Shown: positions 48,283-58,462 of the stretch, one piece after another
Position numbering within the stretch: the first letter of the stretch is position 1
Layout of the letters: every line of letters begins with the position of its first letter
Origin: RYN-230 sp963711705
Lineage (GTDB): Bacteria > Actinomycetota > Actinomycetes > Streptosporangiales > Streptosporangiaceae
DNA length: 64,000 bases
Direction of reading: 5' to 3'
NCBI GenBank assembly: GCA_963711705.1
Contig: CAVQFM010000011.1
Location: 1 to 64,000, forward strand
The notes under the pieces: generated by a model
What the model was told of the DNA's origin: nothing
What the model saw: only the letters and a program-made list of their open reading frames with translations
The model's database searches: none
Program-made: the position numbers and the translations under genes

Positions 48283-49138
48283 TTATGAGCGCTTTTCGTC
48301 TGGATGAGGGTGCACATCAGTATCTAGCTCAGGTTCTAGTTCTGTCCAAAACAGACCAGGCGTACTATCGCTTCGGGTCACCTCAGGAGTAACCGGCGCT
48401 CTCACATGTATCCGGATTTTATGCGATCTTCTGTAAACAGGAAATCCGGCCACGGGTCCATATACTAGAGAATAGCTAATTTCGCCGCTAGTGTTTCCAT
48501 GAGGTATGTTATCGAGACGATCAGACATAAACCGCTTACGTTGGTTGGGCAGCAAACGCATCGGAAGATAATTCTTGCTAGTTGGAGATGTGACTCCATT
48601 AAGCTCGACTTCCAAGCGTTCGACCTCGACAACGATGGGAACTTCACGCCCGCCGTTACTAATCCAGAGTCCCATCTGAGCATATAGCGTATCTGGCTCG
48701 TTTGAGTAGTTGTACCATTCAATGACTGCTTCTTGAAACCAAAGGCTGTACCTCGAGCTGTGATCTGGCTTCTCGTACTCACGGCCTGGGATCGGAATCC
48801 ATGCATTGTCCGCGGCCGCGAAGATATAACCGCCCAGAAGTATTCCTGCGACACAAATATACAGAGGCCAGCTTAGGGATGACGGATGAATTAGTTTGTT
48901 GCCGCTTAGTACGATGAAGGTTTGGCTTACAGTAATCCATCCGAGAAGGGCAACAATCCATCCGAGAAGGGCAACCAAGAAGAGCGATGTTTACTGCTGC
49001 ACCATTGCGTCTACGATCTCTTTTCCATTCTGACGAGACCGGCGGGTCCCATTTCGCAGGTGCCGGTGTAGGCGGCTCAGGTTTCGCGATATCTGCATCC
49101 TTCGGAGGCCCATCTGCGGAATTAGCCGGATTACTCAT
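48283..49138 (-). pseudogene. Lower-GC hypothetical membrane protein, frameshifted
   Basis: N-terminal frame (from ATG 49138): Pro-rich start NPANSADGPPKDADIAKPEP, then SSEWKRDRRRNGAAVNIALLG. The rest is in another frame: two hydrophobic segments (ALLGWITVSQTFIVLSG, WPLYICVAGILLGGYIFAA) and a soluble domain (SSRYSLWFQEAVIEWYNYSN, REVPIVVEVERLEVELNG). The shift is near 48976-48990, beside a perfect 21-bp tandem duplication (48934-48954, 48955-48975) that repeats seven residues in the first span. The DNA is visibly less GC-rich than its surroundings, pointing to foreign origin. Function unknown. Confidence 0.55.
48934..48975. repeat. 21-bp perfect tandem duplication
   Basis: Two copies of a 21-mer starting AATCCATCCGAGAAGG, in frame within the predicted first membrane span of the gene around them. 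Confidence 0.8.
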
Positions 49139-49270
49139 TTCACAACCCTAGCTGTTGGCTCGTCCTCTAACCATATCTTGCCATCCTTCCGATAGGCGCC
49201 GAACGAGCCGGGGAAGATCAGTGTCAAGAGTGGCGCTTGCGCCATCGCGTGCGACGCGCGTAGCGCGCTC
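49135..49270 (-). pseudogene. Tail of a gene coupled to the lower-GC membrane gene
   Basis: A frame ending at 49135 reads IEPRKITVKSALRASHAMAQ, then APLLTLIFPGSFGAYRKDGK and IWLEDEPTARVVK. Its TGA overlaps the downstream ATG (ATGA), a sign of a real coupled gene. Upstream of about 49270 the frame has no recognisable protein; the 5' part may be shifted or lost. No family recognised. Confidence 0.4.
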
Positions 49271-49679
49271 TTGACGGTGATCTTGCGCGGTTCAATGCTG
49301 GATCGCCGGGAGGATGGCAGCCTTGTTCGCGGCGCGCCGTTGCGCTGGCTCGTGGCGACCTCCAGCTGCGCGGCCGGTGCCGGGGGCCTGGAGCGCGCCG
49401 ACGCCGCCGTGGCCCGAAGGGCCTAAGAGCGGCACGAGGCGCCCAGTGCATGACGTCCGCCGGGTTAACGGCGGCCCCGTGCCGAGCTGGAACTGCGCCG
49501 CGCTTGACCCAACGCAACTTCGCGTGCCGCTGACCCAAGGCCAGCTGACGGCCCGGGTCCGGCGCGCTCCGCGCGCCCTTGAAACCGTAGAGAAACTACT
49601 CACCGGCACGGTTGGCATGCCTCTGCTGTGCCCGCAAGCGAGCGTTTCCCGGGTCTATTCTCGGCGGTGTGGTGGTGGC
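49271..49679. other. Gap between cargo genes
   Basis: About 410 bp, GC-rich again, with no supported gene; it probably includes the 3' flank of the arylsulfatase gene and the lost front of the gene ending at 49135. Confidence 0.35.
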
Positions 49680-52088
49680 TTATCCGCTGATGCCGTGGGC
49701 CACGTGCCCGTGGTGCGCTGACTCGTGCAGCGCCTGGTCGTCGTCGGCGCTCAGGTGCGGCTTGATGTCGAAGACAACTTTCTTCACGGTTCCGGTGAAC
49801 GCGAACGGCGCTTTGTCCGCGTACGCGCGGTCGACCACGCCGCCGTTGTCGCGGCCGATGTCCATGCCCGCGTAGCCGGAGAACCGCAAGGGCACGCTGT
49901 GGTCCATCCGTCCCTTGCCGATCTCCTGGCCATTGGCGAACAGCCGCACGTCGCCGCCGGTACCCGGCTGGGCCGCGTCGGCGTGGAACTCCATCCGGAC
50001 GGTGACCTCACCGGCCGGCAGTGGCGAGTCGGATTCCTGCCGGTAGACCTGTACGCCCATCATCGAGTAGGTGTGCCTGAGCTTGCCGTCGGCGACGAAT
50101 AGCGAGAAGCCGCCCAGGTGGTCAGCCTCGGCCACGATCACGCCCTCGGCGCCGCTGTCGGGGATGGCCAGGTCGGCGGTGATGGTATAGGAGTGGCCGT
50201 AGATCCGGGGGATCATGCCGGACGCGAGGTTCTGCACGTCCCCGTAGTAGGTGTGGGTCGTCTCGGCAGGCAGCGGCGGGAGCATGCCGAAGAATGCGCT
50301 CAGCCCGGCCAGCATCGGCAGGACCTTGTATTTTTCTGCTTCCTGCCAGAACAGTTCCCGCAGTTCGCTGACTTTCTCCGGATGCCGGTCAGCGAGGTTG
50401 TCCGCCTGGGTGAAGTCATCGGGCAGGTAGTACAGCTCGGTCTGGTCGTTGTCGGGCTGCCACACCCCGGGCGCGAATTTCCTGATCGTGTCTGGGGTCA
50501 GGTCCCAGGGGATCCGGTCGATCTGCTGCGCGAGCCACCAGCCGTCTTTGTACATCGCCCGGTAGCCGTAGATCTCGAAGTACTGCTGGGTGTGCCTCTC
50601 CTCGGCGGCCGGTCCAGCAAAAGTGTGCAGGAAGCTGGTGCCGTGCATCGGTGTCTGCGCGATCCCTTCCACGTGCGTGGGCTGCGGCAGGCCCGCCAGT
50701 TCCAGGATGGTGGGGCCAATGTCGATGCAGTGGGTGAACTGGCTGCGTAGCCCCCCAGTGTCGGTGATCAGCCGGGGGTAGCGGATCGCCATGCCCTGCC
50801 GGGTGCCACCCAGGTGGGAGGCGACCTGCTTTCCCCACTGGAACGGGCAGTTCCCGGCCCAGGCCCACGCCGCGGAGTAGTGCGGGGCGACCAGGTCGCT
50901 GCCCCATACGTCCAGCCCGCCGTACTGCTGGATCAGTGCGAGCTGCTGGTCCGGGGTGAGCGGGATGCCGTTTTGCATGGTCAGCTCGTTGAAGGCGCCG
51001 GTCAGGGTGCCTTCCATGCTGGCGCCGTTGTCGCCGTAGATGTAGATCACCAGTGTGTTGTCGAGTTCGCCCATCTCCTCGACCGCGGCGATCACCCGTC
51101 CGGCGTTCCAGTCGGCGTTCTCGCAGTACCCGGCGTAGACCTCCATCTGCCGCGCGTACAGGGCCTTCTGGTCCTCGGGCAGGGAATCCCAGGCCGGGAA
51201 CGCCTCATTCCGGGGCGTCAGCGTGGCGTCAGCTGGGACCACGCCCAGCCGCTTCTGCCGCTCGAACGTCTCCTCCCGCATGGCGTCCCAGCCGCCGTCG
51301 AACTGTCCCTTGTATTTGGCGGCCCACTCTTCCGGGACATGGTGCGGGGCGTGCGCGCACCCAGTGGAGAAGTACACGAACCACGGCTTGCTCGCGTCCT
51401 GGGCGCGTACCGCGTGCAGCCACTCGATCGTCTTGCCGGCCATGTCGTCGGGGAAGTAGTACTTCTCGCCGTCCTGGCCGTGCGGCACCCCGATCGTCTT
51501 GTTGTTCTCGGTGATGACCGGGTCCCACTGGCCGGACTCACCGCCCAGGAAGCCCCAGAAATGGTCGAAGCCCCACGCGTTCGGCCACCGGTTGAACGGG
51601 CCCGCGGCGCCCTGCTGGCCGTCGGGTGTCATATGCCACTTGCCGAACGCCGCCGTGCTGTAACCGTTCTGCTGCAGCACCTTCGGGAACGGCGCGCTGT
51701 CTTCGGGGACGAACGCCGTGTACCCGGGAAAGCCGCTGGAAAATTCACCGATCGACCCGAAGCCGACCGCGTGGTGGTTGCGGCCAGTCAGCAGCGCCGC
51801 CCGGGTCGGCGAGCACAGCGCCGTCACATGGAACCGGTTATAGCGCACACCCTCGTCACAGACACGGGTCATGCTCGGAGCGGCGATCGGGCCGCCGAAC
51901 GCGCTCGGCTGACCGAAACCCGCATCGTCGATCAGCACAAGCAGGATGTTCGGCGCGCCCTCGGGCGGCGCGACGTGCCCGATCAGGCCCCAGTCAGGCC
52001 GCGCCCCCTCCAGAGTCCGGTTCGCCACACCCGCGAACGTCGGGTCCGCGATCGGCAGCTTGGTCCGGTCGATCGGGTCATCTGCCAT
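49680..52088 (-). CDS. Arylsulfatase (formylglycine-dependent)
   Basis: 802 aa from ATG 52088 (alternative ATG 52109). It has NILLVLIDDAGFG with the metal-binding Asp pair (54, 55), the Cys-x-Pro-x-Arg modification motif CSPTRAALLTGRN (Cys92 to formylglycine), GKWHMTPDG and YIYGDNGAS, followed by a C-terminal beta domain (VIVAEADHLGGFSLFV...GYAGMDIGRDNGG) of the long arylsulfatase group. No signal peptide is obvious. It hydrolyses sulfate esters; no formylglycine-generating enzyme gene lies nearby, so it depends on one elsewhere. Intact over 2.4 kb; AICE cargo. Confidence 0.9.
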   Translation of the reverse strand: MADDPIDRTKLPIADPTFAGVANRTLEGARPDWGLIGHVAPPEGAPNILLVLIDDAGFGQPSAFGGPIAAPSMTRVCDEGVRYNRFHVTALCSPTRAALLTGRNHHAVGFGSIGEFSSGFPGYTAFVPEDSAPFPKVLQQNGYSTAAFGKWHMTPDGQQGAAGPFNRWPNAWGFDHFWGFLGGESGQWDPVITENNKTIGVPHGQDGEKYYFPDDMAGKTIEWLHAVRAQDASKPWFVYFSTGCAHAPHHVPEEWAAKYKGQFDGGWDAMREETFERQKRLGVVPADATLTPRNEAFPAWDSLPEDQKALYARQMEVYAGYCENADWNAGRVIAAVEEMGELDNTLVIYIYGDNGASMEGTLTGAFNELTMQNGIPLTPDQQLALIQQYGGLDVWGSDLVAPHYSAAWAWAGNCPFQWGKQVASHLGGTRQGMAIRYPRLITDTGGLRSQFTHCIDIGPTILELAGLPQPTHVEGIAQTPMHGTSFLHTFAGPAAEERHTQQYFEIYGYRAMYKDGWWLAQQIDRIPWDLTPDTIRKFAPGVWQPDNDQTELYYLPDDFTQADNLADRHPEKVSELRELFWQEAEKYKVLPMLAGLSAFFGMLPPLPAETTHTYYGDVQNLASGMIPRIYGHSYTITADLAIPDSGAEGVIVAEADHLGGFSLFVADGKLRHTYSMMGVQVYRQESDSPLPAGEVTVRMEFHADAAQPGTGGDVRLFANGQEIGKGRMDHSVPLRFSGYAGMDIGRDNGGVVDRAYADKAPFAFTGTVKKVVFDIKPHLSADDDQALHESAHHGHVAHGISG

Positions 52089-52308
52089 GGCGTGCCTGCC
52101 CTCTCCCATGTCTGCCTCGCCCCAGCGCACGCGGGACCCAGACTCGGACCTTATTGTCTGGGGCCCGGCTTCGGATCATCCCCCACGGGTGACTGCGACC
52201 AACACGCCACTGCCACAGCAGCTAACACCTAGCGCAAGGCGGTAGGCACTTGGCTTCGCCAGCTAGCTCTAGGCATGGCCTTGGATGATCCCCCGCAGTG
52301 CTCCATGG

Positions 52309-53570
52309 CTAGCTACCACGGCGCCCTAACTCGGCCGCGTGGCCGACTGCTTGAAGTTGGTCCAGAAACGACTTGGTGGCCGGTTCCGAGGGGTAACGCT
52401 GTCTGAGGACGCGGGTCAGGTCACGGCTGACCATAGCGAGCGACGGCAACGACTTGCGGTGTCCGCCAAGGGCGCGCTCGCCGTGGTGGATGGCTTGCTC
52501 GACGTCGCCCTGGCGGGCCGCGATAACTCCGAGGGTGACCCTGGCTTCGGCGAGTCGCATGGGTGCACGTTCGGTGCCGTCGAAGTCGGTGGCGCTGCGG
52601 ATGACTTCGTCGGCCAGGGTTTCGGCCATCCGGTCTTCGGCCAGGTGGCGGTAGCAGTCCATGGCGTAGAAGTCGAACTTGGTGGGATCGACCACAAAGT
52701 GGTGATCGAGGTTCTCCGGGTATGGCATCGAGTCCAGCAGGCGGCGGCCGCGGTCGAGCGCGACCTCGGTCTGCCGCCGGTCCCCGATCCGTGCCCACGC
52801 CTTGGCCTCCTGGGCGGCCAGCTGCACGGTGACACCGTGGATGGAGGCGACCTCGGTGCCGCTGCGGGCGGCGGCGATGACGCCGTGGTAGTCCCCGGTG
52901 GTCAGGTTCATCCAGGCGCGGATCTCCTGGGCCCAGCCCTGGATCTCCGCGTGCTCCGCCTCAGCGCCCAGCGAGAGCGCGGCCTGGCGGGTGGTCTCGG
53001 CGGCTTGCCGGTTGCCGGTGTCGTACTCGACACAGGCCAGCAGCAGGGTGACCCACCCGGCCAGGACCAGGATCTCGCGGTGCTGCTTGAGGGTGACCCG
53101 CTGGCCCTGGAACTGCGGTGATCCGCCGCAGCCACGCCCGGCCTTCGGTGAGCAGCTGGTCGGCGGGCATGAACGGGTACTCCGAGCACAAGCCGTCCGC
53201 CATCACGCGCAGGCCGTTCACGGTGGCGTCGTCAAGGTCGGAGCGCTGCAACCGGCTGACCAGCTCCAGCGTGTCCATCCCCGTGATGGCCAGCACCTCG
53301 CCGTCCGCGTCGTCGGCGGGGCGGCACGGGGAACATCGCGTGGGTGACCGTGCCGAACGTCCGGGCGATGATCGTCTTGTAGAAGTCGCTGGGCGTGACC
53401 TCGCCCGCTTCCCAGCGCTTCCACTGGCGCAGCAGGCTCACGCCGTCCGGGAGTTTCTCGCCTGGCGCCGCGTGGGCGTGCATCGCCCGGACGGCGTCGG
53501 TCTGGCTCCAGGTGCGTGCCTCGCGCTCGTTGGTCATCCGGCGAGCCCACGCTGGCCGGTCCTCGATCAT
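52309..53570 (-). pseudogene. XRE-family repressor with TPR-like C-terminus, two frameshifts
   Basis: N-terminus from ATG 53570 (GAGGGG upstream): TNEREARTWSQTDAVRAMHA and LLRQWKRWEAGEVTPSDFYK form the Cro/CI-type helix-turn-helix. Then, in a second frame, DTLELVSRLQRSDLDDATVN, and in a third REILVLAGWVTLLLACVEYD to the last 200 residues of TPR-like helices (RQTEVALDRGRRLLDSMPYP, ARVTLGVIAARQGDVEQAIH). Shifts are near 53300 and 53115. Equivalent genes in AICEs and Streptomyces plasmids regulate transfer and replication. A perfect palindrome lies just upstream. Confidence 0.7.
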
Positions 53571-53636
53571 CGCGCTCACCCCTCGGCTTTCGGGCCTCCT
53601 CCGAGTGTCGCAGACGCCGGGCGTGGTGACACGCAT

Positions 53637-53656
53637 GGTGACACCAGGGTGTCACC
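53637..53656. promoter_or_regulatory. Perfect 20-bp palindrome GGTGACACC-AG-GGTGTCACC
   Basis: It lies 67 bp upstream of the XRE gene and 131 bp before the divergent transfer genes. A further half-site (GGTGACAC) starts at 53625. Probably the repressor operator. Confidence 0.7.
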
Positions 53657-53786
53657 CCGCTGTCCGCCTCTGGCACCGGGCCTGTCACTAGCCGTGTGCA
53701 CGTCATTACGCGACTCTCGGGCCATGGCCAATCCCGGTCATTCCCCACAAAGCAGCCCGCCGAGGCTGTGGAAGGAAGTGGTTGTC

Positions 53787-54108
53787 ATGCGTCTGATGCT
53801 CGACACGTCGGCGGTGAGTTTCCAGGTCACCAGGGCCGCGGAGGCGCGCAAGGACTTCGGCAAGGACGTGCAGAAGGTGGACCGCGACGTCGGGCCGCCC
53901 GCAGTGGGTGGTGGAGGTGCTCGCCCAGGACGCCGAGCGTGGGGAGGTGCTCCGGGTCACGGTGACTGGTGACCAGCCCAAGGTGAACCCGGGTCAGTCT
54001 GTCCGGTTCGAGCAGCTGGAAGCGATCGCCTGGAACAACAACGGCAAGGCAGGCGTGGCCTACCGTGCCGCCGCGATCGCACCTGCACAGCCGTCCCGCG
54101 CCGCCTGA
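53787..54108 (+). pseudogene. AICE small protein, frameshifted
   Basis: From ATG 53787: MLDTSAVSFQVTRAAEARKD, then FGKDVQKVDRD; after a shift at about 53897, RPQWVVEVLAQDAERGEVLR and VNPGQSVRFEQLEAIAWNNN with NGKAGVAYRAAAI to the stop. The pattern is typical of the small OB-like proteins that open the transfer operons of AICEs and pSAM2-like plasmids. Role unknown. Confidence 0.6.
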
Positions 54109-54204
54109 TTCCTCGCGGCTGCCTGCGGTCTCCTGGCTGACCGCCGGGAATCCGCCCCCTATCCCTGTCGTGTGCATGACCACGCAGAAAGGACACCTGC
54201 TGCC

Positions 54205-54549
54205 ATGACCAGCAGCACCACCAAGATTCAGGCCGTCCCTGACGGCACCACCAACGGCGGAATGCCACCCCGCGAGCACGGCCTGGCTGTGCTGCGTTCC
54301 ATGGAGTCCAAGGCGCTGATCAGCCTGGCCCAGGACGCGCTGACCGAGACCCACGATGTGGGCTACCAGCTGCACGAGGCCATCTACGGCCGCGAGTCCA
54401 AGCCCACCGGCGCGCAGCTGGAGCAGCTGCTGTGCGAGGCGCTGGCCTGCCTGGAAACCGCAGATCACTACCTGCGGATGCTCGGCAGCGTCCTCGACGA
54501 ACTCACGGCCCAGAACAGCAGCCCTGCTGGTTCTGGCGCCGGCCGGTGA
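54205..54549 (+). CDS. AICE hypothetical protein
   Basis: 114 aa from an ATG with AAGGA upstream. Mostly helical (LAVLRSMESKALISLAQDAL, QLEQLLCEALACLETADHYL), polar ends. It belongs to the transfer operon by position and orientation. No family assigned. Intact. Confidence 0.6.
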   Translation: MTSSTTKIQAVPDGTTNGGMPPREHGLAVLRSMESKALISLAQDALTETHDVGYQLHEAIYGRESKPTGAQLEQLLCEALACLETADHYLRMLGSVLDELTAQNSSPAGSGAGR

Positions 54550-54640
54550 CAAGAGTGCCGGGCCTGGAGGACTCCCATCCTCCGGCCCGGCCAGCCACCG
54601 CCCCCACCTGCCCGATCAAAGGAAGTTAGGAGTTCGTGGC

Positions 54641-54947
54641 ATGTTCCACGCTATCAAGGGCCGCCTGGCCCGCCTAGCCCAGCGGATCAACGACCGCCAG
54701 GCGCTGCCGTTCGAGTACGCCGCCTGGCACGGCTGGGAAACCCGCCAGGTGGGTCGCGGGCACCTACCAGTTCCGTGACCCGCGGTTCACCCAGCTCGCC
54801 GCCCCGCGCACTACGCCGGCCCGCCGGCTCGCGTACCTGGGCGCAGGCCGCTACTGGTCAGCCGCATCCGCGCCCTTGGCGCTGACCCGATGCTCGCGAC
54901 CATTTCGGGAGGGGTGCGTGAATGCCCGCCAAGACCAACTCGCGTAA
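54641..54947 (+). pseudogene. AICE small protein, frameshifted
   Basis: ATG 54641: FHAIKGRLARLAQRINDRQA, then PFEYAAWHGWETRQV; an extra G at about 54752 ends the frame at 54778. The expected continuation AGTYQFRDPRFTQLAAPRTT and RLAYLGAGRYWSAASAP is in the next frame, ending TAA 54947. Likely a small membrane/transfer-operon protein. Confidence 0.55.
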
Positions 54948-55528
54948 TCACCGCAACAACCCCTACACGATGGACCGCCTGGCCGTGTCCGTGCATCACA
55001 GCGCGGCCGGGACCTGTCTGGCGGTTCCGCACCGAACTGGCCATCCTGGCGTCAGGCAGTGCCACCACCTGGGCGCTGGCCTATACCGCGTCCCTGATCT
55101 GGGCGCTGGTCATCCTCGCTGGCCTGGTCCTGGCCATCTTCGCGCTGCCGCGGACCCGCCGGTATCGTGTCCGCCGGGCCTGGTGCGTGATCACCCGGCA
55201 CCGGCTGCAGCGGGTGTTCTTCGAGACCCGCATGCACACCCGGTCGGGCCGCCTGTCGCTGATTTTGTGGATCCGGCCGACCCCGGTGGGTGAGCGGGCC
55301 TGGGTGTGGTGCCGCGCTGGCATCTGCGCCGAGGACCTCGAAGCCCACACCGCCGAGATGGCCGCCGCCTGCTACGCCCGCGAAGCCCGTGTCACCGGCT
55401 CCAAACAGTGGGCGCAGCTCGTGGTCGTCAACATCGTGCGCCGCGACACCCTCGCCAAGCACGTCACCGTCGCCTCCGGCCTCGCACCCACGGTGCACCC
55501 GGCCAGCGACACCACCACCGCCGCCTAA
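54922..55528 (+). pseudogene. AICE membrane protein, frameshifted
   Basis: Frame 1 from ATG 54922: NSRNHRNNPYTMDRLAVSVH. After a shift at about 55010, the second frame continues WRFRTELAILASGSATTWAL, two membrane spans (YTASLIWALVILAGLVLAIF) and a cytosolic domain (TRRYRVRRAWCVITRHRLQR, WCRAGICAEDLEAHTAEMAA, QWAQLVVVNIVRRDTLAKHV) with a homologue-like C-terminus. A protein of this type normally precedes the TraB gene in AICEs. Assembly role inferred only. Confidence 0.6.
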
Positions 55529-55626
55529 GCAGCGGCAGCACGGGATGCCCCGGGCCACCCGCGACCCGGCCCGGGGGCTCTCCCGGCTCCTGTCCTGGCT
55601 ACCGCAAACGAAGGGAGTGATCAGCC

Positions 55627-56483
55627 ATGACAACCCCAGCGCCGCCCGCCCAGCCGCTGTCGATCTGGCAGCCGGTGCACCTGGGCACCGACGAACTCGG
55701 CCAGCAGCGTCGATGTCACCCTGGCCGAGCGGAACATGCTCATCGGCGGGGAACCCGGCGGCGGCAAGTCCGTCGCCCTGCAGCTCATCGTCGCCCACGG
55801 CGCCCTGTCCCCTGATTGCCGCCTGGTCCTGGTCGACGGCAAACGCGTCGAGCTCGGCCTGTGGCGGCACGCGCGCGGAGCGGTTCATCGGCCCGTCGAT
55901 CGATGACGCGATCGACACCCTGGGCTGGCTGCAAACCATGATCGATGAGCGGACCGAATGGCTGCTCGACCACCGCAAACGCAAGATCACCCCGGACATG
56001 GGGTTCCCGGTCTACCTGGTCGCCGTCGATGAGATCGCCTACTACTCGGCCACCGCCGGAACCCGCCCCAAGCAGAAGGAGTTCAACGCGCTCAACCGCG
56101 ACATTGTGGCCCGCGGCCGCGCCCCGGGCATCATCGCCATCGAAGCCACCCAGCGGCCGTCCGCGGACATCATCCCGACCAGCTTGCGGGACCTGTTCGG
56201 CTACCGGTGGGCGTTCCGCTGCTCCACCGAAGCGTCCTCCGACACCATCCTGGGCCACGGGTGGGCGTCCAAGGGCTACACCGCCGAAGACATCGACCCC
56301 CAGGCCCGCGGGGTGTCCTGGCTGCGCGCCGAGGACGGCATCCCCCGCCGGGTCAAGGCCGCCTACCTGTCCGATGACCACATCATCGGCCTGGCCGCCC
56401 AGGCCGCCGCCATGCGCACCACCGCGAAGCCACCTGCCAGCGGCGGCACGGTCATCCCGTTCCGTGAGGGTGATGCCGCATGA
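55627..56483 (+). pseudogene. FtsK/SpoIIIE-like DNA translocase TraB (TraSA-like), two frameshifts
   Basis: Three frames must be joined: PLSIWQPVHLGTDELGQQR (frame 1), VDVTLAERNMLIGGEPGGGK then SVALQLIVAHGALSPDCRLV (frame 2, Walker A), and ERFIGPSIDDAIDTLGWLQT, VYLVAVDEIAYYSATAGT (Walker B with DEIA), GIIAIEATQRPSADIIPTSL and FGYRWAFRCSTEASSDTILG (frame 3). Shifts at about 55707 and 55870. AICE TraB forms a hexameric pump moving double-stranded DNA between cells. As read, it is inactive. Confidence 0.75.
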
Positions 56484-56795
56484 CCCCCACCGCCACCACG
56501 CGGCGGGCTGTACGGCACGCGGAAACGAGCACCCGCCCGGCCAACGGCGCACATCGAATACCAGCCCGCCGGGCTGGACCTGCACGGCCGCCGCGCCCGG
56601 GAGGCCTACCACGCCATCACCGACCAGAAACTCAAGATCGGCTACCGCACCCGCTACACCGGCGATGCCCTGTGCGGCGCACCCGGGCCGTGGGCTGACA
56701 TCCCGGATGGGCTGTTCCCGCCGCTGGTCACCTGCCGGGCCTGCCAGCACATCACCACCCGCCTGCACATCACCATCACCGGCGGCATGCCATGA
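56480..56795 (+). pseudogene. AICE small zinc-ribbon-like protein, frameshifted
   Basis: ATG 56480 overlaps the TraB stop. The start TATTRRAVRHAETSTRPANG is followed in another frame (shift about 56545) by HIEYQPAGLDLHGRRAREAY, IGYRTRYTGDALCGAPGPW and LVTCRACQHITTRLHITITG. Its stop overlaps the next ATG (ATGA). Confidence 0.55.
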
Positions 56796-56986
56796 CCGCC
56801 CCCGGCCGCGAGGACCGCTGCCCAGCCTGCGGGGACAACGAAGTCCAGCCGTTCGCGGTGATCATCGGCGCGGCCGAAACCTACGGCTACCAGTGCCTGG
56901 CCTGCACCGTCACCTGGATCGTCATGCAGACCGCCACCCCACCCGACGCCCATGCCCTTCGCGGCGTGATGGGCAAGCCGCGATGA
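56792..56986 (+). CDS. AICE zinc-ribbon protein
   Basis: 64 aa: CPACGD...YGYQCLACTVTW provides two Cys-x-x-Cys pairs. Coupled by ATGA to both neighbours, so it is part of the transfer/replication operon. Intact, function unknown. Confidence 0.6.
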   Translation: MTAPGREDRCPACGDNEVQPFAVIIGAAETYGYQCLACTVTWIVMQTATPPDAHALRGVMGKPR

Positions 56987-58437
56987 GTGTCCCGGCGCTG
57001 GCCCTGGCCCCCGTGCTCGTCACGCCGGGGACCGGAGCGAACACCCGGCCGCTCAACGACCAGCTGCTCGACCGCGCCACCCGCGCCCGACTACCACGCC
57101 TGGCTGGCCGGCACCGCCGCCGCCAACGGCTGCGCCCGCCCGGTCCGGCTGCACGGCACCATCCGCGACCTCGACGCCGCTACCGGCGAGATCGTCCGCA
57201 CCCTCGACACCGACACCCTGCCCGACAAGGTGCTCTACATCCCGTGCGGGGACCGCCGCGCCTCGGTCTGCCCGGCCTGCGCCGAGACCTACCGCCGCGA
57301 CACCTACCAGCTCATCCGCGCCGGGCTGACCGGCGGCAAAGGCATCCCCGACACCGTCGCCGCGCACCCGTGCGTGTTCGCCACCTTCACCGCCCCCTCC
57401 TTCGGCCCCGTGCACACCCGCCGCCAGCTGCCCGGCGGCCGGGCCGCCCGCTGCCGTCCCCGCCGCAAAACCGTCACTCTGCCGGCACGGCCGCCGCCTG
57501 TCCTGCGGCCAGCGCCACAAGCACACCGACCCTGCCCTGGGCACGGCCGCTGTGCCCCGACTGCTACGACTACAACGCCGCCGTCGTCTGGAACGCCCAC
57601 GCCCCGGAACTGTGGCGGCGCACCACCATCGCCATCCGCCGCCACCTCGCCAAAACCGCCAAAGCTGCCGGGGCCGGGAAGGTCCAGCTGTCCTACGCCA
57701 AGGTGGCCGAGTTCCAGGCCCGCGGCCTGGTCCACTTCCACGCCATCTTCCGCCTCGACGCCACCACCCACAGACGGCCAGCTGGCCCCGCCCGCGCCTC
57801 GGCGCCGAGCAGCTGCTCGCCGCCATCCAGCGCCGCCGCCGCCTCGACCTGGTTCGCCACCGTCGCCCACCCGGCCCGGCCGCAGCGGCTGGGACATCCG
57901 CTGGGGCGCCCAGCTCGACACCCGCACCATCCAGCCTCCCCGCCACCGGCGGCCAGGACGCCAACATCGCGGTCGCCGCCTACCTGGCCAAGTACGCCAC
58001 CAAGTCGACCGAGGCGGTCGGCACCGTCTCCTGCCGGATCACCGCTGCTAACGTCACCTTCTACGGCAACCCGGCCAGTCACCGGGGCAGGCTGATCCGC
58101 GCCGCCTGGCACCTCGGCAGCCACACCGCCCCCGACTTCCAAGCGCTCCGCCGCTGGGCCCACATGCTCGGCTACCGCGGCCACTTCGCCACCAAATCCC
58201 GCCGCTACTCCACCACCCTCAAAGCCCTCGCGCCAGGCCCGCGCCAACTACCGCCGCCGCCAGCACCCGGCTGCCACCAACGGCGAGCCCGGCGACCAGG
58301 CCGTCATCACCGTCACCACCCTGGAATGGGCCGGGATGGGCTGGCGCACCACCGGCGACGCCCTCCTGGCCCTGTCTGCCGCCGCCCGCGCCCGCGACCA
58401 CGACCAGGCCGCCCGCGACGCAGCCCAAGCCGCCTGA
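56983..58437 (+). pseudogene. RepSA-type replication initiator, multiple frameshifts
   Basis: Pieces in order across three frames: SVPALALAPVLVTPGTGANT, YHAWLAGTAAANGCARPVRL with IPCGDRRASVCPACAETYRR (zinc motif), FATFTAPSFGPVHTRR, LCPDCYDYNAAVVWNAHAPE, KVAEFQARGLVHFHAIFRLD, ANIAVAAYLAKYATKSTEAV, RLIRAAWHLGSHTAPDFQAL and VITVTTLEWAGMGWRTTGDA. This is the AICE/pSAM2 RepSA rolling-circle-type initiator (HFHAIFR is the histidine motif). At least five shifts make it non-functional as read. Confidence 0.75.
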
Positions 58438-58462
58438 CCCCTGACCGTGAAGGACATCCGCG

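Noticed and set aside
55945..58095. 716-codon frame through the TraB-RepSA region
   Set aside because: It crosses several genes that are coupled in other frames; long stretches are Pro/Arg/Thr-rich shadow, with only short true RepSA pieces in it.
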